A stretch of DNA of 64,000 nt from Hypericum androsaemum (Eukaryota > Streptophyta > Magnoliopsida > Malpighiales > Hypericaceae), in NCBI GenBank assembly GCA_963995505.1, contig OZ023186.1:5766001-5830000 (forward strand). Reading direction: 5' to 3'. Positions within the stretch are counted from its first letter, which is position 1. Every line of letters starts with the position of its first letter. Shown here one piece after another: positions 10,214-22,933 of the stretch. The notes beneath the pieces are model-generated. The model had not been told where the DNA came from. It ran no database searches and saw only the letters and a list, made by a program, of their open reading frames with translations. A program made the position numbers and the translations under genes.

Positions 10214-13200
10214 ATGTCAAATCCGCCGGCACCAGCGCCGCCGCAGCCGCCGATGAGGGAGGAGAGGGCGCCGGGGGCGGCGCCGTCGAAGCGGCAGCTG
10301 GCTTTCTCCTCTATGAGACCGCCGTTCGTGCCCCCTGCCGACTACCACCGGTTCGCCGGTCCTCGCCACGGCGCCGGCGCCGATCTCGAGCCCGAGGGAA
10401 TTGTCGTCAAGACCCCGCCGCCCCCTCCTCCGGTGAGCTCCTCCCGATTGGTAAAGTTCGAGTCTTGAACTTTGTGTCACTTAAAGTTGGAGTCTTTTCT
10501 AAGGGGGGTTAGCTTGGATTCTGTGTGGTTGGCTCTAGTGAGGAATTGGTGGGGTTTTCGTGATGGGGTTCGGAGGACTCTCTCCACAGACCAACACGAG
10601 TCTTTTCCGGGGATCAGATGGGTCCAATTGGGAGATTGGGATTCTGGGTAGGCAGTGTATTTGCGGGAGAAAGCAAGCGAGTTGGTTTCTTTGGCGATCA
10701 GGGGGGAAATTGGTGTGGTTTGACCAGTTTTGATGCTTATTTGCTACACTTTGTTTGTTGCCTTTGTCTTGTGTTGACCTAATCTATGCCGGTCTTATAA
10801 AGCTACTGCCTTGAAGCAGGAATGTACCAGACAGGAGTACGGAGACTTTTCTACTTTCCTCGAGATTTCCGTTCGATATGATATCTAGTTGTGATTCTAG
10901 ATGCATTTAGCATCTCGCTTAGTTTTGAATATTTAAGGTGGAAGCTAGGATTGTGTACTTGGATTGTAATGTGTTCATCTGAGGCCTGGATATACTGGAC
11001 TCTGCATGGGTTGACTTGCATGTTGGATAGCTCGGGATGCCTTCCTTTCTTGTGTTGGACTAACTATTAAGTTGTTGGGAAGCTCTACAGGATTATTGTT
11101 ATAGATCTGATAGTTGAACAAGTAGGATGGTCTGTACATTGTTGTTCTAGCTGATTATTTGGTAAGAAGACAGCATCTGTATAGCCAAGTTTTGTTCTTA
11201 TGTTGCTTCTTTTAGCCGTTATCCTTGGGGATGCTTTCGTGCATGGAAATTTATTCCGTTTGCATAGTCTATTACAGTTTCTTCCACGTAGTCTGAGTGG
11301 CCTACTTTTCAAACGCTATGGTGAGCTTATAACTACCAGTTACACGTTCTCATTGAACATGGTCAAATGTTGTTAATCAGCCATTTAAGCGAAAGAGTGA
11401 TGCTGCTGATCATGAAGCCGAGTCCAACGAATGGAATAGTACTCATGGATACTTGGACGCTGTCAACAGTCCCGCCCAGACACCTATATTGGGAAAAGCA
11501 GGGAGGGGGCAGAAGACATCTAGACCATCAAAGAGCAGTAAATCAGCAGCACAGAATGCCGCTCCCAACCTTGGTGAGAATAGGTGTTAAATAATATAAT
11601 CAGCTGGCTGATTCTTTAATTTTTTCTCTTTTCAGCAAGAGGGAATAATAGCAAACATGTAAAGCAGTTCTCTTGTAATCATTCAAGTCATCATAGATTG
11701 AGTACATGCTATTTTACCCTGATGTCATTTGATGCTTATTCGAATAGCTATTTCAATTGGCAGGTTCTCCGGGCAACAATCTCACTCCAACTGGTCCATG
11801 CCGTTATGACAGCTCCCTTGGTAACCTCACTTTTTATGCATGCATTCTATAAATGGATGTTACAATTGCTATTCATCGGCTCAATATTTGATGAGTATGG
11901 TTGGATAGGAGAATCTGTTTTGCTTTCCTTTCCTTCTTTGGTTGGTGAGTGATTGTATGTTATTTCGTCTGTTTCAGGTCTTTTGACAAAGAAGTTCATA
12001 AATCTGATCAAGCATGCAGAAGACGGTATTCTAGATCTTAATAAAGCAGCTGACACCTTGGAGGTGATCTATAACTGTTGATTTGATAAAAGCTTATATG
12101 CCTTGTTCAAAATTTGGAGACTATCCGCTGGTAGTTTCACTATCTGAAAGTTGTAAATTTCAACAGGTCCAAAAGAGGCGTATATATGATATAACAAATG
12201 TCTTAGAAGGAATTGGTCTCATAGAAAAGAAGTTGAAGAACCGAATTCAGTGGAAGTATGTTAAGATACTCCGTCAGCCATTGACACTCCTGCCATTTTC
12301 TTTTGCTTGACATTCTGTAAATGATAGCGACGATATTACATTGGAGAAGTACTGACTAATTGATTGGATCAGGGGACTTGATGTCTCAAGGCCAGGAGAG
12401 CCAGATGACAATGTTAACACATTGCAGGTATTCACGTAGTAGTGCTACAAATTTTCTTATTTTGAGGAAACAACATGCATCTAGTTATGTGACTTAGTAG
12501 CTAGGGTTTCTCATTCCAATTTGATAGTGCCCCTTTGATCACAATAACCGAACTCCGTTAAGCTTTTGTTATGCTGCTGACTATATTAACTACCAATTCT
12601 TCCTGCCATAGCTTGAATTTTAATCCTCACACTTGGAAGTTTAAGGCTATCTATAGTGACACAAGGAAGCTTGTTTAGTCACATTTGTGTTCTGCTCATA
12701 ATGGCTCGATTTTTCTAATTCGAATATACGCTTGAGTGATAAATGATAATTGAACTCAGCCAATTTATCTCTATCCAGTTACAAAAGATAATAAAATCAT
12801 GGACTCTACATTGCCTGTTCTTCCCAGACTGAAGAACCTGTTTTTTGGTCCAACCCAAAAGCTAACCTGTTATATGGTTTTGAAATTCCCTTCAAAACAA
12901 AAATGTGGATTTTGACATATAGCAACTTCACTTTTTGCAGGCAGAAGTTGGCAGCTTGACTATTGAGGAGCGCCAATTAGACGAACAAATACGGTGAGAA
13001 TTAAGCTTTGCATGCAGATCTTGACACATAGCTTATTTATAGCTTTCAATTATGTTGATACTCAGAAAATTGTTGCAGAGAAATGCAGGATCGATTAAGG
13101 AACTTCAGTGAAGATGAAAATAATCAAAAGTAAAGTTGTCTCTTGTTCACAACATGCGTGTTATGGATTCATCTGTCATCTCTTTTTTCCTAATTTTTTC

Positions 13201-14392
13201 TTTTATCGTTGTAGGTGGCTTTTTGTTACCGAGGATGATATCAAGAGCCTACCTTGCTTTCATGTTAGTTTTCTTTTGCTTGATTATCAAATACATATTT
13301 CCTTTGGTCTCTAAATCAATGCATATTAGTAGAAACTCATTGATAATCTCTTCTCCGACAGAATGAAACTTTAATAGCGATTAAGGCTCCTCATGGTACT
13401 ACTCTTGAAGTCCCAGATCCTGATGAGGTACTCTATGACCAAACTGAGGAAAAGGCAGTTTTTATGTTTTATAACGTATTATAGGAACATCACTCTGGTT
13501 TTAATCTTTCTGCAGGCTGCTGATTATCCTCAAAGGAGATATAGAATAGTTCTTAGAAGTACAATGGGTCCCATAGATGTTTATCTCGTGAGGTACTGAA
13601 TTCTTTTGCTTAATGTAGACAGCAAAAACCGGTTTTAGGAGACTTGTGGCCATTTAGAATGACTGAATTTCTCTTCCCTCTCTCTCTCACGTATTCACTC
13701 AGTCAATTTGAGGAGAAGTTTGAGGAGATCCAGGGTATTGAGCCTCCTCCTAGTTACCCATCAACTTCAGGCTTTGAAGAGACTCCGGCTACTACAACAG
13801 TCATGGCAGATAGCAGAGGAAAGGAGATTCAGATACATGGAGAAGATAATCAACCGACGTGCTCAGCTCTTACCACTTCCCAGGATTTCATGAGTGGAAT
13901 CATGAAGATCGTTCCATCAGATATGGATGTAAGTTTGTTTCTTGTTGCAGTTGTTGAAAGCATGAGAGTTCCAGGCTAATTTATTTTCTAATTAACTCTG
14001 TTTTTTTCTTGAATAGTTTCTAACACTAAAGTTTCGTAGAGATATCATGCGTTTTGCGAAAAAGCATATCATTTTCCTTGCGCTATTTTTATTTCTCCTG
14101 CAGTGCGATGCAGATTACTGGCTGTTATCAGATGCTGGTGTTAGCATCACGGACATGTGGCCGACGGAACGTATCCTAGAGTGTCGAACTGACAATGTTT
14201 TATAATTACTCTGTACTTATTAAGTTCGACCGTCAGTTCCTTAACCTCTTCTTTATAGCTGTGGTGGAATGGAGTGAGTTGGGTGCATTGCATGACGACT
14301 ATGTAATTGACAATGTAAGCATGCCACGACCTCAAACTCCGCCGAGCAACGTCACCGATGTGCCTCCCACCGCTAACACTTCTGCAGGGTGA
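10214..14392 (+). CDS. E2F: E2F transcription factor (typical, activator-like E2FA/E2FB class)
   Basis: Fourteen exons: 10214-10432, 11381-11573, 11764-11820, 11978-12063, 12167-12255, 12373-12427, 12941-12993, 13079-13129, 13215-13263, 13362-13427, 13516-13592, 13703-13928, 14104-14170, 14259-14392. All introns are GT-AG, and the joined frame is 473 codons without a break. Domains in order: Pro-rich N-terminus; winged-helix DNA-binding domain (about residues 150-216, with [18 protein letters not shown]); leucine-rich dimerisation segment for DP partners (about 217-275); marked box (about 270-340, [23 protein letters not shown]); C-terminal retinoblastoma-binding and activation motif ([16 protein letters not shown], about 410-427). 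The product is a nuclear factor controlling S-phase genes with DP and RBR. The start is the first ATG after a CT-rich leader and fits the E2FB-like N-terminus (PSKRQL...SSM.PP). Assignment to E2Fa versus E2Fb needs a phylogeny. Confidence 0.95.
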
Positions 14393-15116
14393 TGGGCAAA
14401 GTGCCAGGGATTGCAATACGGCTTACGACGTTTCATGGCAATGCATGCCATCGTTTCAACCCTCAAAGATCCAACTCCATGTCAGGCTCGCATTCTGCAG
14501 AGAGTTCTCATAAGACCCATTTGAGTTCAACCAAAAAGAGCCTTAAATTGTGTTCATTTACTGTACAGGTGTAGTAAACCAAGCCATCCATGCCTTTAGC
14601 AAGTACCAAATAAGGTCAGTAGTTTATGTACCTTTAAGTTTATCTCTGTACATTTGTTTAGTTCACCAGTATCAGCTTCTATTGTAGGTTAGCAGGTAAT
14701 GTAAAATTTTACATAGTAGCAAGAAGTGTTATTATTAGTGGAGGACAAGTAGGGCCATGCTGGTATGTGTTGTAACTGCTGTAACATAGTACTATCAGCT
14801 CATGTAGCCAGTGCTCAACAAGTATTGTCAAGTTAGGACATCAATCACATAATCGGGTGATGCATTTGGCTCATTCGCCTTTGAATTCGATTCTCGGCCA
14901 TAGCAAGAGCACCATGCTCTGGATTCCAAAAGAAGAAGAAAGTTGGATTTAAATGACATGAACATTGGCACTACTGATGCATATATGTATCTGTGTCCTA
15001 GCCATCAAGACCATGTTCAGTTCTACTACTTGCAAAATCCATGCATAAATTATGCAACTACTGTAACAGAGGAGCTACAGAGGTGAGTCGTTTGCCATTT
15101 CTACAAAACATTACAT
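14393..15116. other. 3' flank of E2F and intergenic spacer
   Basis: Holds the E2F 3' UTR. AATAAGG near 14609 is a possible poly(A) signal. The two genes converge here, so their 3' UTRs may come close. No further gene seen. Confidence 0.5.
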
Positions 15117-16309
15117 TTACTGCTCTTTATCAACTTTCTTCCCGATCCAACTGGCTACGATCGGAGTTAGGGCGACCGTCGGGGGAAACCTTATGGGAGA
15201 TGCAGCCTTGTGGGCGGCATAAGCCAAGGCGAAAGTCCCAACTTTCTCTCCTGTCGCATCAGTTGCAATTCCCACCTGAGAAACGCAACATGTAAAGATT
15301 GTGTTAGCGGCAGGCTAGGCGAGTAAACAAGCAAAATTAGCGGCCGAATACCGGCTTCTGCTGCTACATTCACCTTCTGCAGCAAAGCTTGAACGTCAAC
15401 TCCAGCATTTATCAGCGCATAGCAGAGTCCGAATGAGATCAATGATAGGGTAATGGAGGTGGCAAGATAAGCTCCTCCATACTTTTTTATCAACTCCTTA
15501 GCTTGATCCCCTTTGGATTTCTTTCCATCACCACCTTCCTTCCCTTCTTTCGAGCTGAATATCTGACAAATATTAAGAGCCACACATCATTTTGATAAAA
15601 CTGATTTTCTCTTCGGTTGGAATTGCTTGCTTTCTTCATAAGTTTCTTTTTGTGTTCTAGAATTAAGCCTCAAACTATCAAGGATCGAACTCGGAACTCG
15701 ATCTTGAGTGAGGGTCACTCAAAAACGTTCTTCACAAGGTTGTTTTGGTACATCAAAATCAAAATACTTACATCCAAAGCCCTCTTATCGTTGTTCAACC
15801 ATGGATAAAGTGTCCCTAATGTGTGGTGTGAAAATAACCAACTTGGCACTTTCATCAGGAAAAAAAAAACTTAAAACTTTCTCAAACCAAGTGTTCAACA
15901 ATGGCCAAAGGACATACTTTCCAATTCCTCAAACAAAAGACTGAAACTTTAGGAAAAAATCAAGCCAAAGACTCAAACTTTACCATAGAAAATAACTCAA
16001 CTAACAGTAACAAGGACCCAGAAGTGAGAAACCAAAACTGGGTACCTGCCAAAGACCAGCCTCAAGGCCATACTTCTTGGTAACATCCTCAGCTGAGGAA
16101 GGAGGAGGAGGAGGAGGAGGAGGAGACTGGGTTTTGATTTCTTCAGCTTTCTCTTTGATAGCCCTTGTCCTAAAGTTCTTGAAGAAGAACTTGGTGGATT
16201 GATGATGGTGGGTTGGATAGTACAGGTAGCTCCTCTTGGAGCTTTTGGTGTTGAAGAGAGTGGATGAGGAGGAGAGAGGTGAGACTTGCAAGGTTGAAGA
16301 AGTTGCCAT
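15117..16309 (-). CDS. Plastid-targeted DUF1279 (FAM210-like) membrane protein
   Basis: Three exons on the minus strand: 16309-16046, 15562-15374 and 15275-15117, joined in phase 0 with GT-AG introns, giving 203 residues. The N-terminus (about 60 residues) is Ser/Thr-rich and acidic-poor, as in a chloroplast transit peptide. A Pro run encoded by a GGA/CCT microsatellite follows. The DUF1279 domain is residues about 105-200: KELIKKYGGAYLATSITLSL, one hydrophobic membrane segment (ITLSLISFGLCYALINAGVD), then AYAAHKAASPIRFPPTVALT and PIVASWIGKK. Arabidopsis has a similar chloroplast protein of unknown biochemical role. The frame is intact; the gene is probably functional. Confidence 0.9.
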
Positions 16310-17829
16310 TTTTTTAGAGACTATTAATTATTACCAATCAGTTTGGACTTTGGAGTTTAAGGTTACTCTGCTTCTACTTATATACTCATCTTAATACCTT
16401 CAATAGTTTCTCAAAAAATAATACCTTCAGGAAAAAAAAAACTACTATTCTACCCGCCGAACTGTTTGGAGCCAAAAAGATCTTTGTCTCGTAGTAATGT
16501 TGATGGTACTCTTTTCCTGATTTTTTCCAATAAATTTTTTTGTACCAAAATTTTAAAGAGATCGACGACTATAAAATCCATGTCACACAAAAATAGGAAA
16601 CAAGATCGTAGAGTACTTTGTAAATTTTTTTAAATTAACTTTAGAAGTGTTCTATCTTTTCTTTCGAGGAGAAGATCTTTTTCTAAGCCGAGAACGGCTC
16701 TTAGTAGCTGTGGATCGAGCGACGTGGGCTTGGACTGCTCACATGAATTAGAACAACGAATTATTCTTGGATTAATTTGGAACTTTCTAGTCTTCAGAAT
16801 TAAGATATATATTTTTTTACAAGAAAATATTTTCCGGGTTTAGCTAAATATTGAAAATAAATAAATATTATTATAGTAGAAGATAATTTCATGTAAAAAT
16901 ATGAAAATATTTTATAGCGGAACAAACGAAGCTTGCAATATTGGGGAAATGTAACTCAGTTTTCCAAATTTCTGTTAGTAATTCTGTTAATGACCACGGG
17001 CCAGTCCAACTCTAAAATACTTTTAATAAAAATGTCCAGCTATAAAGCCCATTAACCTATAAATCAATGTCCGGAATGGAGTCGCACGCTTTTATAAATT
17101 GGGAATTCGCATGCCGAATCTTTAATATTTTACAAATATATAATTTTTCGTACGCTTTTATAAATTGGGAATTTGTATAGCGAACCATTAATATTTTACG
17201 AAGATATAACTTTACAGTAGATTATACAAAGTTATTTTTCTTGTCTAGATTTATTAAAATATCAATAGCCTAGACATTGTTATATGAAAAATCACCATAA
17301 AATTAATTTTTTAAACCTATAACCATCATTAATCATTGTTTCTTCGGGTTAAAAAAAGAAGGTGAAAATCAATTGATGTTTCGTGGTTTAAAGAATCAAA
17401 TAGGACAAAAGTCTTGTCCACGTAGAGATCGTAAGTTATAATGAATACGTTGACACGTAATATAATATTACTTAGGCTGTCATCGCAATCCCGTATTACC
17501 ACTTTCTTTTTCTGTATATATTAGATGGTTGTACTTACGGATATATTCGACCAATCCATTTAAATTGTTTGACCAAACATATTCATTAAAAAAATATAAA
17601 GCATTTACTCATCAAAAAAGTTATAATGAATATGGCAAGGTGCATATATTATATAATTCTCTGCTTGTATTTCATGGAGTAACTCAACACGCATTACGTT
17701 TTCCAAAAGAAATGCAAAATTATCATTGGGAATTGATTGTTACAAGAAGATATAATTATATAATTTTTTTTGATAACTATATAATTATATAATATATATG
17801 GACCAGATGATCAATATAATTATATAATT
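16310..17829. other. AT-rich spacer; one copy of a dispersed segmental duplication
   Basis: 16640-17790 is colinear with 59840-61660. Shared anchors in order include AAGCCGAGAACGGCTCTT, GGATCGAGCGACGTG, GACTGCTCACATGAATTAG, ATTCTTGGATTAATTTGGAA, GGCCCAGTCCAACTCTAAAA-type and GGAATGGAGTCGCACGCTTT. No convincing gene lies in it. This copy lacks the two insertions found in the other. Confidence 0.7.
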
Positions 17830-18670
17830 TGACGAGATTGCCCCGTATTTAGTGCTTACGGGCTACGACAATCGTCCCCAAGATATAACGACTAGTTGCT
17901 TCCAAGATCGTAGCACAACGAGTCTCGAAGCTTCGTCGAACCGCTGGATACTCGAAACTTTCTTGAGAGAGAGAGAGAATGACTATTGCTAATGAATGCT
18001 CAATGCAATGCGTGTTCGGGGTGAGTACAAATGAGGGGGGAAGGTTCTATGTATAGGCAATGAAGGCAGACATTTCCGAAGGGCTGCCTGGCAACTCTGA
18101 AGGGGCTTCAGCCTCTCCGAAGAGGCATCTCAGGCCTGCATGTAGGCCTGACGGGGCGCCTGTTGATGCTTCGCGTCCCTTTGCCTTTTCAGTCCAGGTT
18201 TTGATCGTGCCCCATCAGATCTTCGCCTGGCTATTGCCTTCGTGACTGTTCGGATGGACATGCCTTCGCTCGCACTCCTTTGCGAGGCGTCTTGCTACCC
18301 TTCGACCGTCTGGAAATTTTTGGCAAAACTTCGAAGCTCCTCCAGCTCATCGCGATGATGCGCACGTGCGAAGTACGCCACAAAGCGCCCATTGCAACCT
18401 GCGTTCAATGCATCATGCGCACACGCACGTGCACGTACACGTGCATGAGCGTGTACGCGTGCTCGTGCTCGGATGGTGCTACGCACCATCCTCGCAACCA
18501 GCTTCTGACGGTCCTTCAAGTGGAACATTTAATGTTACACTAGCTTGGAGCTCCTCCTTATAAACTTGGAAAAGTTTGTGCCTTTTTTCAATGTGGGATT
18601 GGTTTCCCCTTTCCACCTTGGACTTTCCCACATGGGCCTTCTTGGCATTAATGCACATTTATTTCCAACA
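17830..18670 (-). repeat. 3' LTR of the Copia element
   Basis: It matches the truncated 5' LTR from the GCCTTCGTGACTGTTCGGAT region to the terminal TCCAACA. It contains a 55-bp alternating purine-pyrimidine tract (CACGTGCACGTACACGTGCA, 18420-18475). The low-coordinate boundary (TGACGAG at 17830) is inferred, since the other LTR lacks this part. Confidence 0.75.
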
Positions 18671-19210
18671 ATCCCCCACATGAATTATGATTAATGCATG
18701 CTGACACTTTTAAGAAAAATTCTGACAAAATATCATTACATTGAGATAGGTAGCTTACGGCTTTGAACCTTCTCTAGTAAAATATTATCGGATTTACTTA
18801 CTGCTCAGTGAACGCGATGTCTTGAACTGGTAAGCTTTTTTATGTAAACCAAGATAATAACATTTACAGAATGATATCTCTAATATCCTTGGTTCTCACG
18901 TTGTGTCCGTTTCGGCCATGGACCTTATCTTGGATTCATAAGTGTTTGTTCTATTTGAAGCGGTCTCACTTCACACTTATATAGGTGATCTCTAATCAAG
19001 AGTATCCTGCCATACTCTACCTTTATCTGGTATAGGAATCATTAAAAGCGTAGGCGCTTAACCTTACCACACCTCTGCAGGTTAGTACTTGGGCATCTTC
19101 TGAGAATGGGATGGGTTCCAAGTAATCATCTAAACTATCCATAACTTAGTTGTCTCATTGAATTCGTGGGATCTTCACTCATCATGGTTGAGTTAACGCT
19201 ATGAACATTT

Positions 19211-20461
19211 TTAATGTATGGTTTTTAACCCCATTCCCCTTACTGCGTTATACATTTGATCTCTGTTGATTCCTTTCGTCAAAGGATCAGCTATGTTATC
19301 CTTGGACTTCACATAATCAATGGTAATTATACCACTAGAGATCAACTGTCTAACGGTGTTATGTCTTCTACGGATGTGTCGAGACTTACCGTTATACATA
19401 GTACTTCGTGCTCTCCCTATCGCTGACATGCTATCACAATGTATCAATACAGGAGGCACATGTTTGTTCCAACAAGGAATATCCTCTAGGAAGTTTCTGA
19501 GCCATTCAGCTTCTTCCTCAGCTTTATCTAGTGCTATAAACTCTGACTCCATGGTGGATCGAGCTATGCATATTTATTTAGAGAATTTCTAGGACACAGC
19601 TCCTCCACCTATGATGAACACATAATCACTAGTGAATTTGGAGTCTTTAGTGTCCGATATCCAATTCGCATCACTGTATCCTTCCAATACAGATGGATAT
19701 CTCGTATAAAGTATGCCATGGTTCAAAGTACGTTTTAGATACTTTAGAACCCTTTCCAGAGCTAGCCAGTGATCCGTTCCTGGATTGCTTGTGAATCTAC
19801 TAAGCTTGCTAACTGAATAAGCAATATCAGGGCTTGCATATTTCAGTTGAGATGCTGGGTCCCTTCTATTTTTAGCTAAGTGTAGACTCAGGTCTCCCGA
19901 AGTCTTAGTTAGAGGTTTGTCAAAAGTATCAAATTTTTTGAGTACATTCTCAACATAATGAGATTGTGACAAGACAATTTCTTCAGTCGTCCTAGAGATT
20001 TTAATCCCTAGTATGACATCAGCTAGACCCACATCTTTAATGTCAAAGTTGTTCTTTAACATGTTCTTAGTTTTCACGATAAGATCATTACTGCTTCCCA
20101 TGATTAGCATGTCGTCTACATACAGACATACAATCACGTAAGCATCAGGTGTGCCTTTAATGTATACACATTTATCACACTCATTGATCTTAAAGCCATT
20201 TGACATCATTGTTCTGTCAAATTTCTCATACCATTGTTTCGGTGCCTGTTTCAGCCCGTACAGTAACTTGACCAGCTTGTATACTTTATGTTCTTGTCTG
20301 GGGGCAACAAACCCTTCAGGTTGTTCCATATATATCTCCTCTTCCAGTTCTCTATTTAGAAAAGCTATTTTTACATCCATTTGTTGTATCTCGAGGTTAT
20401 AGAGTGCTGTAATAGCTATGAGTACTCTAATAGATGTGATTCTTATGACCAGTGAATACAT
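19211..20461 (-). pseudogene. Copia reverse transcriptase and RNase H remnant
   Basis: The 20461-19589 frame carries reverse transcriptase motifs: DVKIAFLN...[25 protein letters not shown] and the catalytic YVDDM box. RNase H follows (19552-19211) with ESEFIALDKAEEEAEWL, HCDSMSAI and the terminal SKDNIADPLTKG. A frame break separates the two, and the N-terminal fingers lie out of frame upstream. It was a polymerase for retrotransposon cDNA synthesis and is now non-functional. Confidence 0.9.
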
Positions 20462-20499
20462 GTCAAAAAAATTATATCCTTCTTCTATTTGAATCCTTT

Positions 20500-21840
20500 A
20501 ACTACCAACCAAACTTTGTTCTTATCGATTGATCCATCAACTTTATATTTTCTTTTAAGGATCCACTTGTAACCTAAAGGTTTGCAATCTGGTGGGAGAT
20601 CCACGATTTCTCACGTGTGGTTTTGCATGATGGACTCTATCTCACTGTTGATAGCTTCTTTCAAGAGAGGAGAATCTAGACTAGACACTGCCTCTTGGAT
20701 TATCCCAGGTTTATTTTCTAACACGTATGTCAGAAAATTTGGACCAAACGACTTGGTCGTTCTGGCCCATTTGCTGCGTCTAGATTTCTCAACAATTTGA
20801 TGAGAACCTTGAGTAGCTTTATGAGCTCTTTTGTTATAGCTTGGGTCTTTCCTCTCTTTGTTTGGAAAGATATTCTCAAAGAATATTGCATTCCTTGATT
20901 TCATGACCATTCTCTCGTTGATTTCAGAGTTTTCAGACTTGTGCACTAGAAATCGGTATGCACTACTATTGTAGGTATATCCGATAAAGATGCAGTCAAT
21001 GGTCTTGGGTCCGTTTCTACCTTAGCTAGGCATATCCTATTCTCACCTTTTAGGTAGAGGTATTTCTACCTTAGCTAGGCACTCCCACACTTTAAGGTAA
21101 CCGTAGGAAAATTTTCTCCCTTTCCATAGTTCATATGGAGTTTTGTCCCTTTTCATGTGTGGTAGTTTGATTAGAATGTGGTTAGCTGAGAGCAGAGCTT
21201 CTCCTCACATGTTCTGGGATAAGCTCGAGCTAATCAACATAGCATTCATCATCTCCTTCAGAGTTTGATTTTTGCGTTCAGCTACACCATTTGATTGAGG
21301 TGAGTATGGTGCAGTCGTCTAATGAATAATGCCATTTTGCTGGCAGAATTCCTCAAGCGGAGCTACATATTCTCCCCCTCTATCACTTCGAATCATCTTG
21401 ATTTTAGTACTAAGTTAATTTTTAACCTCATTCTTATAACTCTTGAAAGCTTTTAGAGCTTCGTCTTTTCCTTTCAAGAGATGTACATAGCAGTACCTTG
21501 TGCAATCATCAATAAATGTGATGAAATACTTTTTTCCATCTCTACTTTGCACGAGTTTCATATCGCAGATGTCAGTATGAATTAACTCTAAAGGGCACTT
21601 CTTTCCACTGAATGAAAATGTGCTTTGGTCATTTTTGCCTCTACGGATACTTCACATTTATTGTTTAGGTTAAACTCTATTTTAGGCAATAAATTTAAAC
21701 TTACTAAATGTCTTAGTGAGCTCAAATTTACGTGTTCTAATCTATCATGCCATAAGTTAGAACACTCAGCCAAGTAAGAAGAATTAACAACTTTATTAGG
21801 GCCTTCAAAGGCGTGTTTGACAGTTATTATATTCATCTTG
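20500..21840 (-). pseudogene. Copia integrase remnant
   Basis: 21836-21588 has the GAG-pre-integrase zinc-binding region (LWHDRLEHVNLSSLRHLVSL). The second Cys of the expected C-x2-C pair reads as Ser (KCEVSVEAKMTK), so the zinc site is broken. The DDE core between about 20950 and 21590 is scattered over frames with stops. 20946-20611 is the linker to reverse transcriptase. Confidence 0.8.
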
Positions 21841-21866
21841 AAAAGTCCCCTCTCAAGGTAACCTTT

Positions 21867-22925
21867 TCATACAAAGGTACCAGCCTTAGTTAATACAAAT
21901 CTATCAGCCTCAAAAACTAGCTTCAACCCGGCTTTACTTAACAGGGAGCTGGATACTAGATTCTTGCGAATGTCTGGGACATGTAGCACATCCTTGAGGG
22001 TCAGCTTCAGCACCACCTTGCCTAGTCTGACCACGGGGGAAGTTGCAGAGTTACCCATAAACAACTTCTATCTATTGATCGGGATATAGGTCGAGAACAT
22101 CTCCTTGTCTGAGCAGATGTGTCGGGTTGTCCCTGTGTCAATGAACCACTCTCTTGGGTTATCTACCAGATTAGCTTCAAATACCACTGCAGATAAGTCT
22201 AGCTCAGATAGGTCTTCGGCCAGATTATCCTTCTCACGATCGTCCCTCTTTGGCAGGCGACAATCTATTGCCATGTGATCGGGCTTGTCGCAGTTGTAGC
22301 AATTGCCCTTGATCTTTTTAGCCTTTTTTTTCTTTGGCTCTTGCTTCTCCTGCTTGTTTCTGGGCTTCTTCCTCTTCTTGCCGGTACCTCCTTCAGCGAG
22401 GTGTATCTTAGCCTCAGAGTTGATTCTGCTGGTCTTGACTTTGGACTTTCGGTTGTCTTCCTCGATCCTCAGTCTCACGATCATGTCTTCCAGCCCCATG
22501 TCCTTCCTCTTATGCTTGAGGTAGTTCTTGAAATTCTTCCACAGTGAGAATCAGCTGCAGCTCTTGAATTTGGTCTATAACCTTCTTGAAATCCACCATC
22601 TGAAAGTCGAGGAATTTCCCGATGATGAATTTCTTCATCCCGGCATCCTCCGTCATGTACTTCTTCTCCAGGGAATTCCACAATTCTTTTACAGTCTTGG
22701 CACATGCATAGACATTGTAAAGAGTGTCATCTAATCCATTAAGGATATAGTTATGACACAAGAAGTCGTTATGACTCTATGCATCCAGGGCGTTGATCTT
22801 CTGTTGATCAGCCTCATTTTCTGCCACATTCGGAGCCTCTTCCTTCAAGAATTGGACCAGGTTGAGCGTCGTCAGGTAGAACAACATCTTCTGTTGCCAC
22901 CTCTTGAACTCGGTGCCATTGAACT
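21867..22925 (-). pseudogene. Copia gag and protease remnant
   Basis: In minus order: a UBN2-type gag (DDTLYNVYACAKTVKELWNS, KKYMTEDAGMKKFIIGKFLD) with a stop upstream near 22776 and another break near 22505. Next come a basic stretch and the CCHC knuckle CYNCDKPDHMAIDC (about 22300-22260), then the protease motif WFIDTGTTRHIC (about 22150-22115), in which DTG replaces the usual DSG. The gag N-terminus is missing. Confidence 0.85.
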
Positions 22926-22933
22926 TGGCGTGG

